Source of the DNA: Termitomyces sp. T153
Taxonomy: Eukaryota > Basidiomycota > Agaricomycetes > Agaricales > Lyophyllaceae
DNA length: 64,000 bases
Direction: 5' to 3'
NCBI GenBank assembly: GCA_018296165.2
Contig: JACKQL020000124.1
Location: forward strand, 62,001-126,000
Both the position numbers and the translations under genes were made by a program. The notes under the pieces were generated by a model. That model was not told where the DNA came from and ran no database searches. It worked only from the letters and a program-made list of their open reading frames with translations. Each line of letters starts with the position of its first letter. Position 1 is the stretch's first letter. Positions 20,801-31,581 of this stretch are shown in pieces.

Positions 20801-21310
20801 AACTTTAGGGACTCACTAGGTTTCGGGTTGGATGTAGGTGTCTGAAGGGTAGGTTTCTTCTCGTCTTCCGTCTTGACTACCAAAAGTAAGTGAAAAAAGA
20901 GGACTGGTGCAGGATGTGAGCGACGAACTGTAGTTGATCAAGGTCTTCATCGAAAGTTCCATCGTCTTCTTCCCCCACTCCTCACGCTCAAGATTCGGGT
21001 TGCAGAGATCGAGAAAGGTCATGCATTGGTTTGATGGTGGCACTGGTATGTCGTCTCTGCCAGCGATGATTTGAGCGAGTTTCTTGAAGATTGACGAATA
21101 GCAGGCTTCGAGTTCGAATTCTTGCGGGGGGGTCTCGCGGTCCAATAAATCAAAAAGTTTATCGTATAAGTCGGTTTTCCTTGCCTCACGAAACAGCTCT
21201 TGAGCCTTTTCCAATTGGGCCACTGGCTGCGGGTCCTGCTCCTGATTGGGTCGTTTGACCGATCCCTGAGGTTCAGGCGAGCGGAAGCGCTTGGAAGACT
21301 GGCCAGACAT
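17894..21310 (-). CDS. Crinkler-like P-loop NTPase with C-terminal nuclease-like region (copy B, intact)
   Basis: Six exons can be read: 21310-20929, 20876-20817, 20754-20524, 20473-20144, 20090-19670, 19616-17894. The five introns are 50-62 nt with GT/AG ends (donors GTTCGT, GTGAGT, GTGCTT, GTTCGC, GTAAGC), and all phases agree, giving 1048 codons without a stop. Start MSGQSSKRFRSPEPQ is preserved in copy C. Residues 1-60 are basic and Pro-rich; Walker A GSGTGKSR lies near residue 197; Walker B VIVFYFDEAHHL near 358; an IFIQIKDR motif near 780 recalls the QxK half of a restriction-endonuclease-like site; the tail is Asp/Glu-rich. No signal peptide or membrane segment. The architecture recalls the P-loop NTPase plus nuclease proteins related to oomycete/fungal Crinklers, expanded in mushrooms; precise role unknown. 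CG-rich and undecayed. Intron positions are my reading and lack transcript support. Confidence 0.8.
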
Positions 21311-21574
21311 GATGGAGGTACAAAGTGGTTACTACGGAGTTCGAGAGCACCCACTGAAGGGAGGCACGGAATGAATGCGGAACGCGTTTCCTGCTGACCA
21401 GTGCGATCACATGATTCCGTGCCTCTTAGATTCCAACTCTCGTTTACACGTTAATTCTATACTCCACGCATTTCTCGTCTTTGTCGTTACTTCTCGAGTC
21501 ACCTCTTTACCTCACGCCTTATCTTCGTGTCACCTTCTCCGCTTCGCGCTTTCTCACATACCTCGTGTATAGGT
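21311..21574. promoter_or_regulatory. Short divergent intergenic region
   Basis: 264 bp between the starts of the NTPase gene (minus) and the ORF at 21575 (plus). The plus strand is pyrimidine-rich (TCTCGTC, CTTTACCTCACG), as expected of a fungal promoter/5' UTR, and CG-rich. Homology to copy C stops about 40 bp upstream of the NTPase ATG (about 21350 here, about 61657 there), so the two copies have different promoters beyond that point. Confidence 0.45.
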
Positions 21575-22178
21575 ATGACTGCCTCTGGATCTCGCTCGGC
21601 GCTGAACCCTGGACATACCCCCGTCTCGTCCTCATCAACGCATCATCCTCATACGCGTTCTCAGCCTCCTTCCCCGCTAACCCATCTGCCTAGAACTGCC
21701 TCATCTCAAATAACAACCATGGCGGATATTCCTGAGGCTGATGACGCTGGGGACACTGCGCGAGATGGATCTTATTCCTCGGCTGATGAGCTCGGGGTCG
21801 ATTTCGACGATCCCATGTCTGAAGGTCTCGACGAACGCTTGACTGGGGGTCATGTCAACCTCGCGCACTCCCCAAACTCCCCACCGATGTCATGGAGCCA
21901 TCTGGGGAGGATTCGGCAGATCTGGCCCGTATTCAGCCTGTGTCTGTTTTGTCCGCGGATGGAACTACTTCTGCACCCCCTTGGATCTTGGTCAACTCCC
22001 CTGGGCTTCTCATGATGGCTCATCTGGTACTGATCTTCATCCTCTCACTGGTCTGGATTCCTCCATGTGTGACTTTTTCCACAAGAGCCTCTTCACCACT
22101 TTTGGCTATTACAGATCCCCCTTCTCATGCTTCCAGGCCACTATCTCTCAAGAAGGCCACAAGGAGGTGAGCCTCTAA
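21575..22178 (+). pseudogene. Unrecognised divergent gene, 3'-truncated and frameshifted
   Basis: ATG at 21575 opens MTASGSRSALNPGHTPVSSS, a Ser/Pro/His-rich start, followed by an acidic stretch MADIPEADDAGDTARDGSYS. The frame changes around 21880: the next frame reads MEPSGEDSADLARIQPVSV, and from about 22020 a third frame reads LTGLDSSMCDFFHKSLFTTF to a stop at 22178. The 5' two thirds are CG-rich, unlike the gag fragment that follows at 22190. I do not recognise it. It could be a host gene start or the gag N-terminus of another element. The gene is interrupted where the family B element begins. Confidence 0.35.
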
Positions 22179-22189
22179 ATATCTGGCTG

Positions 22190-23001
22190 ATGGAACACAT
22201 TGACAATCTTGTGGAGAGCCACCTGGACAATGAAAGGATTGCTTCATGATATGAGGTAGTCCAGGATCAGTGGCAACTCATGGAGATCTGGAGGGAGCTT
22301 TACTGCCCGCATTCTGTATAGCACCCAGCTCCAATCACTAATTTCTGCTGCCTTGTAATTGCTTGCTCAATGCCAGCCTTTATTCCAGCTATCCTTGCAA
22401 CACCCTCCTGCTCCTAGGTATCTCCATGGATGTGGACATCGCCAGACAGTTCTGCACTGCACTGCTGCTGTGCTTCTGGGATGGCCTGCACCACACACTA
22501 GTGGAACACATTGACAATTTTGTGGAGGGCTGTCTGGACAATGAAAGGATTGCTTCATGGTATAAGGTAGCCTAGGATCAGTGGCAACTCATGGAGATCT
22601 GGAGGGAGCTCTGCCACCTACATCCCACACTGCACCCAGCTCTGGTCAATAGCCTCTGCCACCCCATTCCTGTTCACCCAATGCCTGCTCCTACTCCTGC
22701 CATCCCCACAACATGCCCCCTGTCACCAGATATCCCCATGGACATGGACACAGCCAGACAGCTCCATGCCACACCACAACTGTGCCAGAGATGCCAGAAG
22801 CCCAGGCACTTTGTACAACACTGCCCCTTGAGTCTGGAGGTACATTACCTCTCCATAGCAGAGCAGGAGGCACTCCTCCTGCAACTGTTAGCTACAAAGA
22901 ATGTTGCTGGAGATCCATCACCAAACAGGCTGACACTGGAGTTGACCCTAGAGGAGATCAGCACTTGCACATCATTTCTGGCGCTGGAGGAGGATTTTTA
23001 G
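22190..23001 (+). pseudogene. Gag of B6 with a duplicated segment
   Basis: A segment reading EHIDN-VE...LDNERIAS-YKV is present twice: 22195-22310 (truncated) and 22505-22620. After the second copy the frame is open for 136 codons (22591-23001): MEIWRELCHLHPTLHP, a Pro/Thr-rich linker, a CCHC zinc knuckle CQRCQKPRHFVQHC (about 22783-22824), then LSIAEQEALLLQLLATK and EEDF-stop over GGATTTTTAG. In the -1 frame the sequence continues GFLVEQQMKCTPLF, as in the other family B gag at 31582-32115. Confidence 0.75.
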
Positions 23002-23040
23002 TTGAGCAACAGATGAAGTGTACACCTCTGTTCCTAGGTG

Positions 23041-25363
23041 CTAACAGGAGAGTGTGCATACCTTGACAACATTCTCATTTACACCAAAATGCTAGAAGAG
23101 CACCATTGGATCACTCACCTTGTCTTGGAATGTTTCTGCCAGCACCAGCTCTACCTCAGATCAGAGAAGTATGAGTTTGAGCAGACTCAGATTGAGTATC
23201 TTGGTCTGATCATCTCACATGGAGCTGCAGAAATAGACCCAGTGAAGGTAGCAGGCATGGCAGAGTGGCTGGAGCCCAAGAACAAGGAGATGCAGGCATT
23301 CCTGGGTTTTGTGAACTTCTACTAGAGATTCATCTAGGACTTCTCACATCATGTCTACCTGCTATTCAACCTCACTAGGAAGGACATTGTGTGGAGTTGG
23401 GGGCCTCCAGAGCAGATGGCCTTCAACACCCTCAAGCACACTGTGACCTTTGGACCTATCTTCCTCTTCCCAGATGATAACTCTCCTTTCTGCGTAGAAG
23501 CCAACAGCTCCAACTTTGCCACTAGGGCTGTTCTTCCACAGCAATCTCCAGAAGATGGAAAGTGGCATCTAGTGGCCTTTTACTCCAAGAGCCTAAATGC
23601 AGTAGAGCAGAACTACAAGATCCATGACAAGGAGATGCTGGCCATCATCCAGTCATTTGAGGAGTGGTGGCACTTCCTGGAAGGCACATGGCATAAGTTC
23701 AAGGTCTGGACAGATCATAAGAACCTCAAATACTTCTGGACAGCCAAGAAGCTCAACTGCTGACAGGCCAGATAGTCCCTTTCCCTAGCCAATTTTGACT
23801 TCTCATTGCATCACAAGCCTGGCCAGAGTATGGGAAAACTAGATGCCCTGTCCAGAAGAGCAGACCATGGCACAGGGGGGGAGGACAACAGCAACATTGT
23901 GCTCCTCTGCCCTAATCTGTTTGCAATCCAAGCCATGGAAGGTCTAGCCATCAAGGGAGCAGAGGTAGACATCCTCTGGGACATCTGGCAGGGAAACCAG
24001 GATGATCAGCAGGAGGAACTTGTTGCACAGGCAGCTCAGGTGCTGTAGTTGGAACATACCACTGGTGCCAAATCAGTCTGCATGGATAAATGGGCTCTCC
24101 AGAAGGGATCTTGATCTTCAGGGATTGTATCTATATGCCCAACATTCCAGAGCTCTGCTAGAGGATTGTAGAGCAACACCACAACTCCCACATTGCTGGG
24201 CACTCCAGACAATGGAAAACATTGGAGTTAGTATTGCAGAATTACTGGTAGCCCCAGATGTCCTAGTGTATTGAGTCCTACACTAGTACATGCAATCTGT
24301 GTCTCTAGACCAAGCCCCAACACCACCTCCCTTTTAGATAGCTACACCTACTATGTGTGCCCATGGAGCAATGGAGCATTGCCTCTGTGGACTTTATTAT
24401 AGAGCTCCCCAATGCCCATGGATTATGATGCCATCATAGTAGTGGTGGACCTGTATGGCAAGCAAGCATACTTCATTCCAACTCACACCACTTGCTTCAC
24501 CATGAGTGCCACAAATTTGTACTGGAGGAATGTCTGGAAGCTCCATAGCCTCTCTGATGCCTATGTCTCTGACCAGGGGCTACAATTTGTGGCAGACTGC
24601 ACCAGGGAACTCTACTGTATACTTGGCATGAAGCTTCACACCTCCACTGCCTATTACCTGCAGTCCAATGGCCAGACCAAGCATGTGAAGTAGGAGTTGG
24701 AGCAGTACCTCTGCATCTTCTGCAACAAGTGCCAGGATGACTGAGATGAACTCCTCTCCAATGCCAAGTTCCAATACAACAACCACATTCATGCTTCCAC
24801 TCAATCTTCCCCATTCTTCCTTAACACTGAACAACACTTGCACATGGGTTTTGAACCTCAGGCCCAGCCCTCAGAGAATGAAGCAGTAAACAACTTTGTG
24901 GACTGAATGAAGGAGTCATAGGAGGAGGCCTAGGCAGTGCTGGCAAAGGCAAAGAATGACATGGCACAATACTATGACTGCAGAAGGACCTCAGAGCACA
25001 AATACCAGCCTGGGGATTGAGTCTACCTAAATGCCTCCAACATTATGACTACCTGGCCTTTGAAAAAACTGTTGCACCACCAATTGGGACCTTTCATGGT
25101 GGAATGGCAGGTAGGGCCCCTAGCCTACCAACTCTGGCTCCCTGCAGGGATGCACCAGCTTCATCCAGTTTTCAATGTGGTCAAAACTGACTCTGGCCCT
25201 AAAGGATCCTATTCTGGGGAGACATCCACCACCCCCCACCACCTCTAGTGGTGGTCAACAACAACAAGGAGTATGAGGTGGAGGAAATCCTGAATAGTTG
25301 TTTATTCCAGTGACAACTACAATACAAGGTAAAGTAGAAGGGCTACAGGATTGAGGATATCTC
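23041..25363 (+). pseudogene. RT C-terminus, RNase H, integrase and chromodomain of B6
   Basis: RT resumes at CAYLDNILIYTK (Asp-Asn where YLDD is required, so catalytically dead), then YLGLIISHG and FLGFVNFY. RNase H: VEANSSNFATRAVLPQQ, YKIHDKEMLAIIQS, WTDHKNLKYF, GKLDALSRRADH. Integrase: VVVDLYGKQAYFIPTHT, AYVSDQGLQFVADC (catalytic Asp), SNGQTKHVK-stop-ELEQYL. The C-terminal part has PGD-stop-VYLNASNI and LWLPAGMHQLHPVFNVVK. The chromodomain EYEVEEIL is interrupted at 25363 by the LTR TGTCAGGTTCTG. Confidence 0.78.
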
Positions 25364-26417
25364 TGTCAGGTTCTGCTGATTACGGGGGCTCAGCTACACT
25401 GGGCAAGTCCTTACTAGGCAGATGCAATGTCCTGTGCTTATAACCTAGCAGTCTGGGGTTGGCACAAAGTGGAGAGACTTGTGAGGAGAAGCTAAGGAGA
25501 GTGGTCCAAGCAAGTCCAGAGTGGTCTGGGTAAGTCTAAGACCAAGTATATGAGGTATTAGGCTTGGGCGGGCATCAGGAACAAGTTTGTAGGCATGCAA
25601 ATAGATTGTGGGGCAAGTGGAGGCTTCATGAGTGATGGAGGCAGAGCCAGAGTTTGATGGGGGATCAATCAAGACTTGATGGGTTCTGGGGCCAAGTGAG
25701 GAGTGAGGTTCAGAGTTGTCATAAGAATGTTTGGGGGTTATAGCACATGCACAGAGTTCATACTAATGTCAGAGTTGAAAAGCACTTAGAGAAACAAAGA
25801 AAATTGAGACAATTGAGATGAGATGAAGGTGAGACAAAATGAGACTAAGAAAAGAGATAGATTTGAGACTAAAAATAGAAATAGAAATAGAAAGAGACAT
25901 GAGATACAAGTAACCAGTTAATGCAATATAAGATTAGAGTATGAGGTGCTACTCTACAAATTATATACTGACTACTAGAGAGCTCTGAGAGCAGTGGGTG
26001 TAGTGGCAGGGCTTGATGGAGCCATGCAGAGTCAATGGGTATTGGTTGCAATTGAGGGGCAGGCTGCAGCAATATTCTGATGGGATCAGGTGGGGATGTG
26101 GGTCACTCCAGAGTTATTGTAATGCTCTGACATAGGTTAGGTGAGTCAGGGTGGTGAGCCGGAGATGCATGACAGGGTCAGGAATGGTGGGAGAAGATTT
26201 CAGGGGCTCAGGAGAGTTGAGGGAAGCATTGACAGCTGTGGAGAAGGCATTGGAGTTAGCCAGGGGGCTGTCAGGGTTTGCTAGAGAAGCTTCAAAGTTA
26301 TTTAGGGTGGTCACAGAGGGTGTTCAATAGTTGGAGATTTTGAGGCATTGGGGAGGGACTCTGGGGAAGCAAGTGGGCTGGAAACAATGTTGAGTGTCCT
26401 GGGAGCGGGTCATGACA
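25364..26417 (-). repeat. 3' LTR of E1
   Basis: 1054 bp, TGTCAGGTTCTG at left to GGTCATGACA at right. Same family as the solo LTR 14401-15586, inverted. It carries the conserved TATA block (TTATATACTGACTACTAGAG at about 25959). Confidence 0.82.
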
Positions 26418-26629
26418 TTACTTCCCCTTCAGCATTGAGACCCTCAAGACATGGGGCACAGTTTGGGGATTAATGGGGCATGGGACTGGAAGTCAGGCAA
26501 TATTGATCAAACTACAGTGAGTGGCAGTGGCATGGGGAACAAAGTCAAAGTGTGGCCACTGTTTGTCAGGGGGTTCTTTCTAAATCATTAAAAGGGTCAG
26601 ATGTGTCCTTGAGCCTTCAGTCTTCATCT

Positions 26630-28612
26630 ATGTCCTCCTCCACCTATTCTCCAGCATTATTAGCATTGTCTGCATTGTCTGTGGCATCTTCCACCCCTTT
26701 GTCTTCAGGGGAGTCTGAGCCTTGCTGTGGTTATAGGTGGGTTGAGGCCAAATATCAAAGTCATAAGCACAGGTCTGCTTTTCTGTGCTCCAGAGTTGCT
26801 AATTGATCTTTACAGAATTGTCTGCAGCTGTGGCTGGCCTGTCAGGGACTCTATCTCAAGGTGGAGTTTTGGCAGGATCAATTTGGGTATCAGTGGGGTG
26901 GTCCTCAAGGCTAAATTTTGGTCTGGAGGAGATTCAAGTTGTTCCAGAGATGCTGCAGGTTCCCCAATTGGAGGTGACTCTAGAGAAGTTTGCAGAGGCT
27001 GTGGAACAAGCGTGGGGTCCTCTGACCCTGGAGTAGTGTCAGGTGGAGGCTCTGGTGAGTAGTCCACATTGTTGCACCAAGTCCTGAGCTGATTTGATTC
27101 CATAGTGTGCCATTTGTGCTTGACATAGGAACCATTGCAGTTTTGAGGAGCCAACACAGGGGTCCTGGCAGGACACTTCAGTATGCATCCCATATTGCTC
27201 AAGGCATGAGAAGTGCCCAATTTCACTGAGTTGGCAGATGGCCTGCATGTTGGAGGAGGAGGAGTGAGATGTAGCATGGGTGGCCATGCAGTTGCTTGAG
27301 GAGCACAAGAGCAAGGTGTTGAGTGGAGCAAGCATGGGGCAGCCTGCAATGAAGGTGGGACCCCTGTGAGATGGGCAGAGGGAGGGAGCTCCTATAGCAC
27401 ATGATAAAGAGAAATGGAGGGCATCCCCCTCACTAGAGGCAGGGCCCAGTAAGTGGCTGTGGGGGGCATAGTCAATGGTAGGCCCTTCCAGGCTGCATGT
27501 ATACTCCTCCAGGTTGGGGGCCTTGGTGGTGGGGTCAGGTGAGGATCCTGGTCCTTCTTCTGCTATTCCCAAGATGTTTTGGCAGCAGTGGGCAGAAGCA
27601 TTATCCCAGCTGTTGGCATCACATGAGGAAAAGGTCTAGAGGATTGAAGAAGATTGTGATGGGATTCAGTGGGAGTGTGATGAGGCACAGAGGGATTGAG
27701 ACTTGGCATGGTAGGATGGGTAGAGGGAGGGAGCTCCCACAGCATGTGATAAAGAGAAACAGAGGGCATCCCCCTCACCAGAAGTGGGGCCCAGTAAGTG
27801 GCCATGGGAGGTGGAGTTAATGGCAGGCTCTCCTGGGCCACATGTATACTCCTCAAGGTTGGGGGCCTTAGTGGGGGGGTCTGGTGGGAATTCTTCCGCC
27901 ATTTCCAAGATGTTTTGACATGGTGGGCAGAGGTGTTATCCTGGCTGTTGGCATTGCATGAGGAGGAGATCTAGAGAATTGAAGGGGATTGTAATGGGAT
28001 TCAGCAGGAGCATGACGAGGTGTGGAGGAATCGAGACTTGGCATAGTAGGAGTTAGAAGGGGCCATGCAGATGATTGCAGAGGGATTGCTGGAGGTGCAG
28101 GGGTTGCAGGAATGGCTGGTGCAGTTGGAAGCATGGGCAGAGGTGCAGCAAGGGGCTGTAGAGGTGGAGGGGGCCAGAGCGGAAGCAGGGAGGCAGCATG
28201 AGGAGTGGCTGGCTAATGAGGTGGCCTTGGGGCATAGAAGAGTGATGTGTAAGTTCCTCCACTTCTTGCTCCTTTCACCCCACTGACACTGAGCTGCTTA
28301 GACTGGGTCTGACAACACCATGTCCTCCTTGACATGGCTTTGGCAGCTCACACCTCAATACAAGATGGATTGGTGCAGATGCTCAAGGAGCTCCCATCAG
28401 AGTTAGAGCAGGGGTTCAGGCAGATGGGGCAGCTGTTGGCAGGGCATTGGTGGAGGTGTGCAGTGGACTCTAGAGCATGGTGGGAGATAGTGACTGATAT
28501 AGGAGAGCCATTGCTGGAGCAGCCAGAGGTCCTTGCCATTGTGGTCATGCAGATGGAGGTGGACCTGGTTGGGGGTAGGGTGTGGAGGATCTCAGAGGAG
28601 GAGGGGGAATGA
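26630..28612 (+). pseudogene. Antisense gene of E1: Cys-cluster and helical-tail protein
   Basis: Coded opposite to pol, starting about 210 bp inside the 3' LTR. MSSSTYSPALLALSALS is a Ser-rich start. From 27106 one frame reads CAICA-stop-HRNHCSFEEP, then CIPYCSRHEKCP and WQMACMLEEEE: a cluster with spacing C-x2-C-x6-C and C-x3-C-x5-C. DKEKWRASPSLEAGPSKWL (basic, Pro-rich) and LGALVVGSGEDP follow, then a helical region EALSQLLASHEEKV and MLKELPSELEQGFRQMGQLL. A GTAAGT donor at 28249 splits the tail. TGA ends it at 28612, tail to tail with pol. A 345-bp in-frame duplication (27371-28060) doubles the middle. Stops, mostly CGA to TGA or CAG to TAG type, kill it. Homologous copies at 33447-34129 and 38999-39971. 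Function unknown; a nucleic-acid-binding role is only a guess. Confidence 0.55.
27371..28060. repeat. 345-bp tandem duplication in the antisense gene
   Basis: ATGGGCAGAGGGAGGGAGCTC at 27371 recurs at 27716 (ATGGGTAGAGG...), and the match continues through CAGGGCCCAGTAAGTGGC and the MFxQ(Q/H)-type segment. 345 is divisible by three, so the duplication kept the frame. The homologous copy at 38999-39971 has a single unit. Confidence 0.85.
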
Positions 28613-28829
28613 GGGGGGGTCAGGCTCCATTTTCTTGCCACCTTACAATTTCCCTGTACAATTTTGTATTCTGTAGCCTTGTACATGATCACTTCATGCT
28701 GTTCTGCTGATTGTATGAGGCTTGAGATTGTATGAGGAGAGAGTAAGTGAAAACACATAGGGGGTTACTCATGGGAGTTGAATCCCTAATAAATCCAGAG
28801 GTGGGAGTTTCACCCACTAATGCCATCTG

Positions 28830-31581
28830 TGTTTACTAGTTCCAGGGGTCCTGGAGCTTAGTGGAGTGTCATTGATAGAAGTCCCAGAGTTTGTCAGAGG
28901 CTCCATTGAGGTTTTTTCAGGGTTCCCAGGTGTTGTCCTCAGGCCCATAGCCCTTTCAATGGACCAAGTACTGGGGTCAGCTGTGGACCACGCAGGAGTC
29001 AAGAATTTGGTCAACCTCATAGTAGTATTTGTCCTCAACTTCAATGGGGGGCAGTTGACTGGGGCATTGCCCAGGGAAGGGGTTCAGAGCATGTTTTTCA
29101 AGGAGTCATATATGAAACATGGGGTGGAGGCCCTTTAGGCCTAGGGGTAGGTTGAGCTTGTAGGTGTGTATGGAGACCTTCTGGAGGACTTTGAAAGGAC
29201 TGAGATGTTTGTGATTGAGCTGGATGGAGAGCCTCCAGGTCTTGAGATTTTGTTGATTGAGCCAGACCAAGGTGCTAGAAGGCCAGTTGGGAGTCAGTTT
29301 GCATTGGGCATTGGCATGCTTGGAGTAGACTTGATTGTTGGTATTGATTCTTGTCCCAGAGGAACTGGTGAAGGGACCAGAAGCCTTTGGCAACTTTGTG
29401 GGTGACATGGGAAGGAATATGTTTGAGGGATAGTGTAAGTCAGGGGTTGTAGCCCTTGTTGGCATAGAAGGGGGAAACTCTGGTGGCAGAATGAGGCATG
29501 TTGTTGTAGGTAAACTTGGCAAGGGGGAGTTCTGCATACCAGTCATTCTGTAAATAGTTAACATAGAGGTGGAGATACTATTCTAACATCTGGTTCACTT
29601 GTTCTGTCTGCCCATTGGTCTTAGATAATAGGCAGTGGAGAGATTGATTTTTATTTCGAGTGCCTTGCATAGCAATTGCCAAAAATGGGATATGAATAGA
29701 GGTCTGTGGTCAGAGATGATGTCATCTGGGAGTCTGTGCTTGGAGAAGATATGTTCAAGGAATAATTTGGCAAACTCTAGAGCATTGTCAGTGGTGTGGC
29801 AGGGGATGAAAAGAGCTTGTTTGGTGAGGCAGCAGATGACAATGAGGATTGCATTGAAACCTTCAGAGTCAGGGAGTTCGACAATATGATCCATTGAGAT
29901 TGAGGACCAGGGGCACCAACCAACAGGGAGGGGCTTCAGTAATCCATGAGGGCAGTGGTGGGGTATCTTGGCTTGGAGACAAGGTTTGCAGGCCCTTATA
30001 TATTGTGTGATGTCCTTCTTCATCCCTGGCCAAAAGTAAGTCTGGGAGATGAGCTGAAGGGTCTTATGAATTCCTGAGTGCTTCTGGAGCTTGTGGTTGT
30101 GGTGTTGCATTTCATCCACTCCAGAGCAGGAGATGGTGGTCTGGAGACAGCATGAAGGGGTTTTTGGTGTTTGACTTGGCAGCAGAGCTGTTGTGGGGGT
30201 TGTGCTGGGTGAAGAAGGGGTCTGGGAGTGAATTTCTGATTTGGTGGAAGATTCCTTTTTTGTTTAAAATCAGCATGGCATGTATATGTTTGGGGGGGAT
30301 TACCACTTGATGGTTGAACATGTTCTGCTCAGCTTCAAATGACTTCTTCAGATACATGTTGTACCTCTGTGTGAATGCATTGGGCTTCATGCCAAGTTGT
30401 TCAGGGCAGTAGTGGATGGTAAAGTTATACTCTGAGTGGGTTTTGGACCATTGAGCTTGGCAGCAGCTGAGTTGCTTTGTAGCCATGAAGTATTGCAGAT
30501 TGTTGTGGTCAGAGTAGACTTGAGTGTGGTGTGGGGATCCCTCAAGGTAGGCCTGCCACTGATGGAAGGCTTTGATGATTGCAAGGAGTTCTTTGTTATA
30601 GATATTGTAGTTGAGCTCTGTGGGGATCATCAAGCAGGTGTAGAAGGTGATGGGGCAGAGATCCTTGCCTCCAGAGTCAGACTGGGAGAGCATTCTGGCA
30701 ATGGCATAGTCAGAGGCATTGCATTTGAGCACAATTGGCAGGGAGGGGTTGAAGTGGCAGAGGACTGGAGCAGAGGTAAAGGCCCTTTTGAGGAGGAGGA
30801 ACACACTTTGACACTTGCTGTCCCAATCCCAAGGGGTGTCCTTCCACATGAGTCAGTTGAGGGGTTTGGTGATTCCAGAGTAGTTGTTGATGAATCAGTG
30901 ATAAAAGTTAGCAAACCCCAGGAACAACTGTACCTCCTTGACATTCCATGGCAGGGGCCAGTTGAGTATGGCTTCAACCTTGGCTGGGTCCATGTGTATG
31001 CCATCTGAAGTGATGATAACTCTGAGGTATATGACCTCCATAGTGTGGAAAGAGCACTTCTCAGGTTTGGCATGAAGGTGGTACTCCTAGAGTCATTCTC
31101 TAGAATGCAGTGGGCATGCTCCAGATGTTTTTCCAGTGAGTTTGAGTAGATCAGAATGTCATCCAGGTACACAATAGCAAAAAAGTCATTCATGTCATGG
31201 AAGATGTTGTTCATGAAGTACTGGAAGGTGGCAGGGGAGTTAGTCATTCTGAAGAGCATTACTAGGTACTCAAAGAGGCTATAGCAGGTGTGAAAGGCGG
31301 TCTTCCATTCATGTCCCAGAGCAATCTGGATGTTGTTGTAGCCAGAGTGGAGGTCTATCTTTGTGTAGATATTGGCACTACAGAGGTGGTCAACAAGGTC
31401 TCCAATCAGGGGGAGAGGATACTGGTTCTTGGTGACTTTGTTGAGTCCCCAGTAATCTACACAGAGTCTGAGTGATCCATCCTTCTTCTTGGCAAACAAG
31501 ACTGGAGCACCAGTGGCAGAGATTGATAGGCATATGAAGCCTTTTCTGAGCATGTCATCAAGGTATTCCTTCAGGGCCCTG
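28830..31581 (-). pseudogene. Pol of E1: RT, RNase H, integrase, chromodomain
   Basis: Read from the right. [52 protein letters not shown], and catalytic [15 protein letters not shown] (about 31140-31180). A frameshift near 31090 moves to [20 protein letters not shown]. RNase [39 protein letters not shown]. Integrase: HKLQKHSGIHKTL with CKPC, SMDHIVELPDSEGF (Asp), IISDHRPLFIS (Asp; usual SDRGPQF), STAYYLRPMGRQNK (Glu site TEQ beyond a stop). The C-terminal chromodomain (about 28910-29060) reads [17 protein letters not shown], with two TGG-to-TGA stops before WEP. Tf1/Tf2-type element; dead. Confidence 0.8.

Larger units (their letters stand above)
22190..25363 (+). mobile_element. Chromovirus family B element, internally deleted (B6)
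   Basis: Gag fragments, an internal deletion joining the gag end (23001) to the RT YLDD region (about 23040), then RNase H, integrase and chromodomain, cut at 25363 by the family E LTR. No LTR of its own is present. Stops throughout; CG-poor. Confidence 0.75.
25364..31581 (-). mobile_element. Chromovirus family E element, 5'-truncated (E1)
   Basis: Minus-strand Tf1/Tf2-like gypsy element. Its 3' LTR is at the left (25364-26417), followed by the pyrimidine tract TACTTCCCCTTC, whose complement GAAGGGGAAGTA is the polypurine tract. Next come a plus-strand (antisense) gene, then chromodomain, integrase, RNase H and RT in minus orientation. It stops at about 31581 within the RT start ([13 protein letters not shown]), where family B gag is joined, so gag, protease and the 5' LTR are gone. 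Confidence 0.82.

Noticed and set aside
17894..21310. Classification of the NTPase as a DNA transposase
   Set aside because: It has P-loop and DEAH-type motifs but no terminal inverted repeats or RNase H-like DDE triad that I can see.
27039..27572. 177-codon minus-strand ORF rich in Ser/His/Cys (and similar ones at 27563-27856 and 33917-34276)
   Set aside because: It lies opposite the antisense gene; cysteine spacing, stop positions of CGA/CAG type and the GTAAGT donor support the plus frame better. I cannot fully exclude the minus frame.
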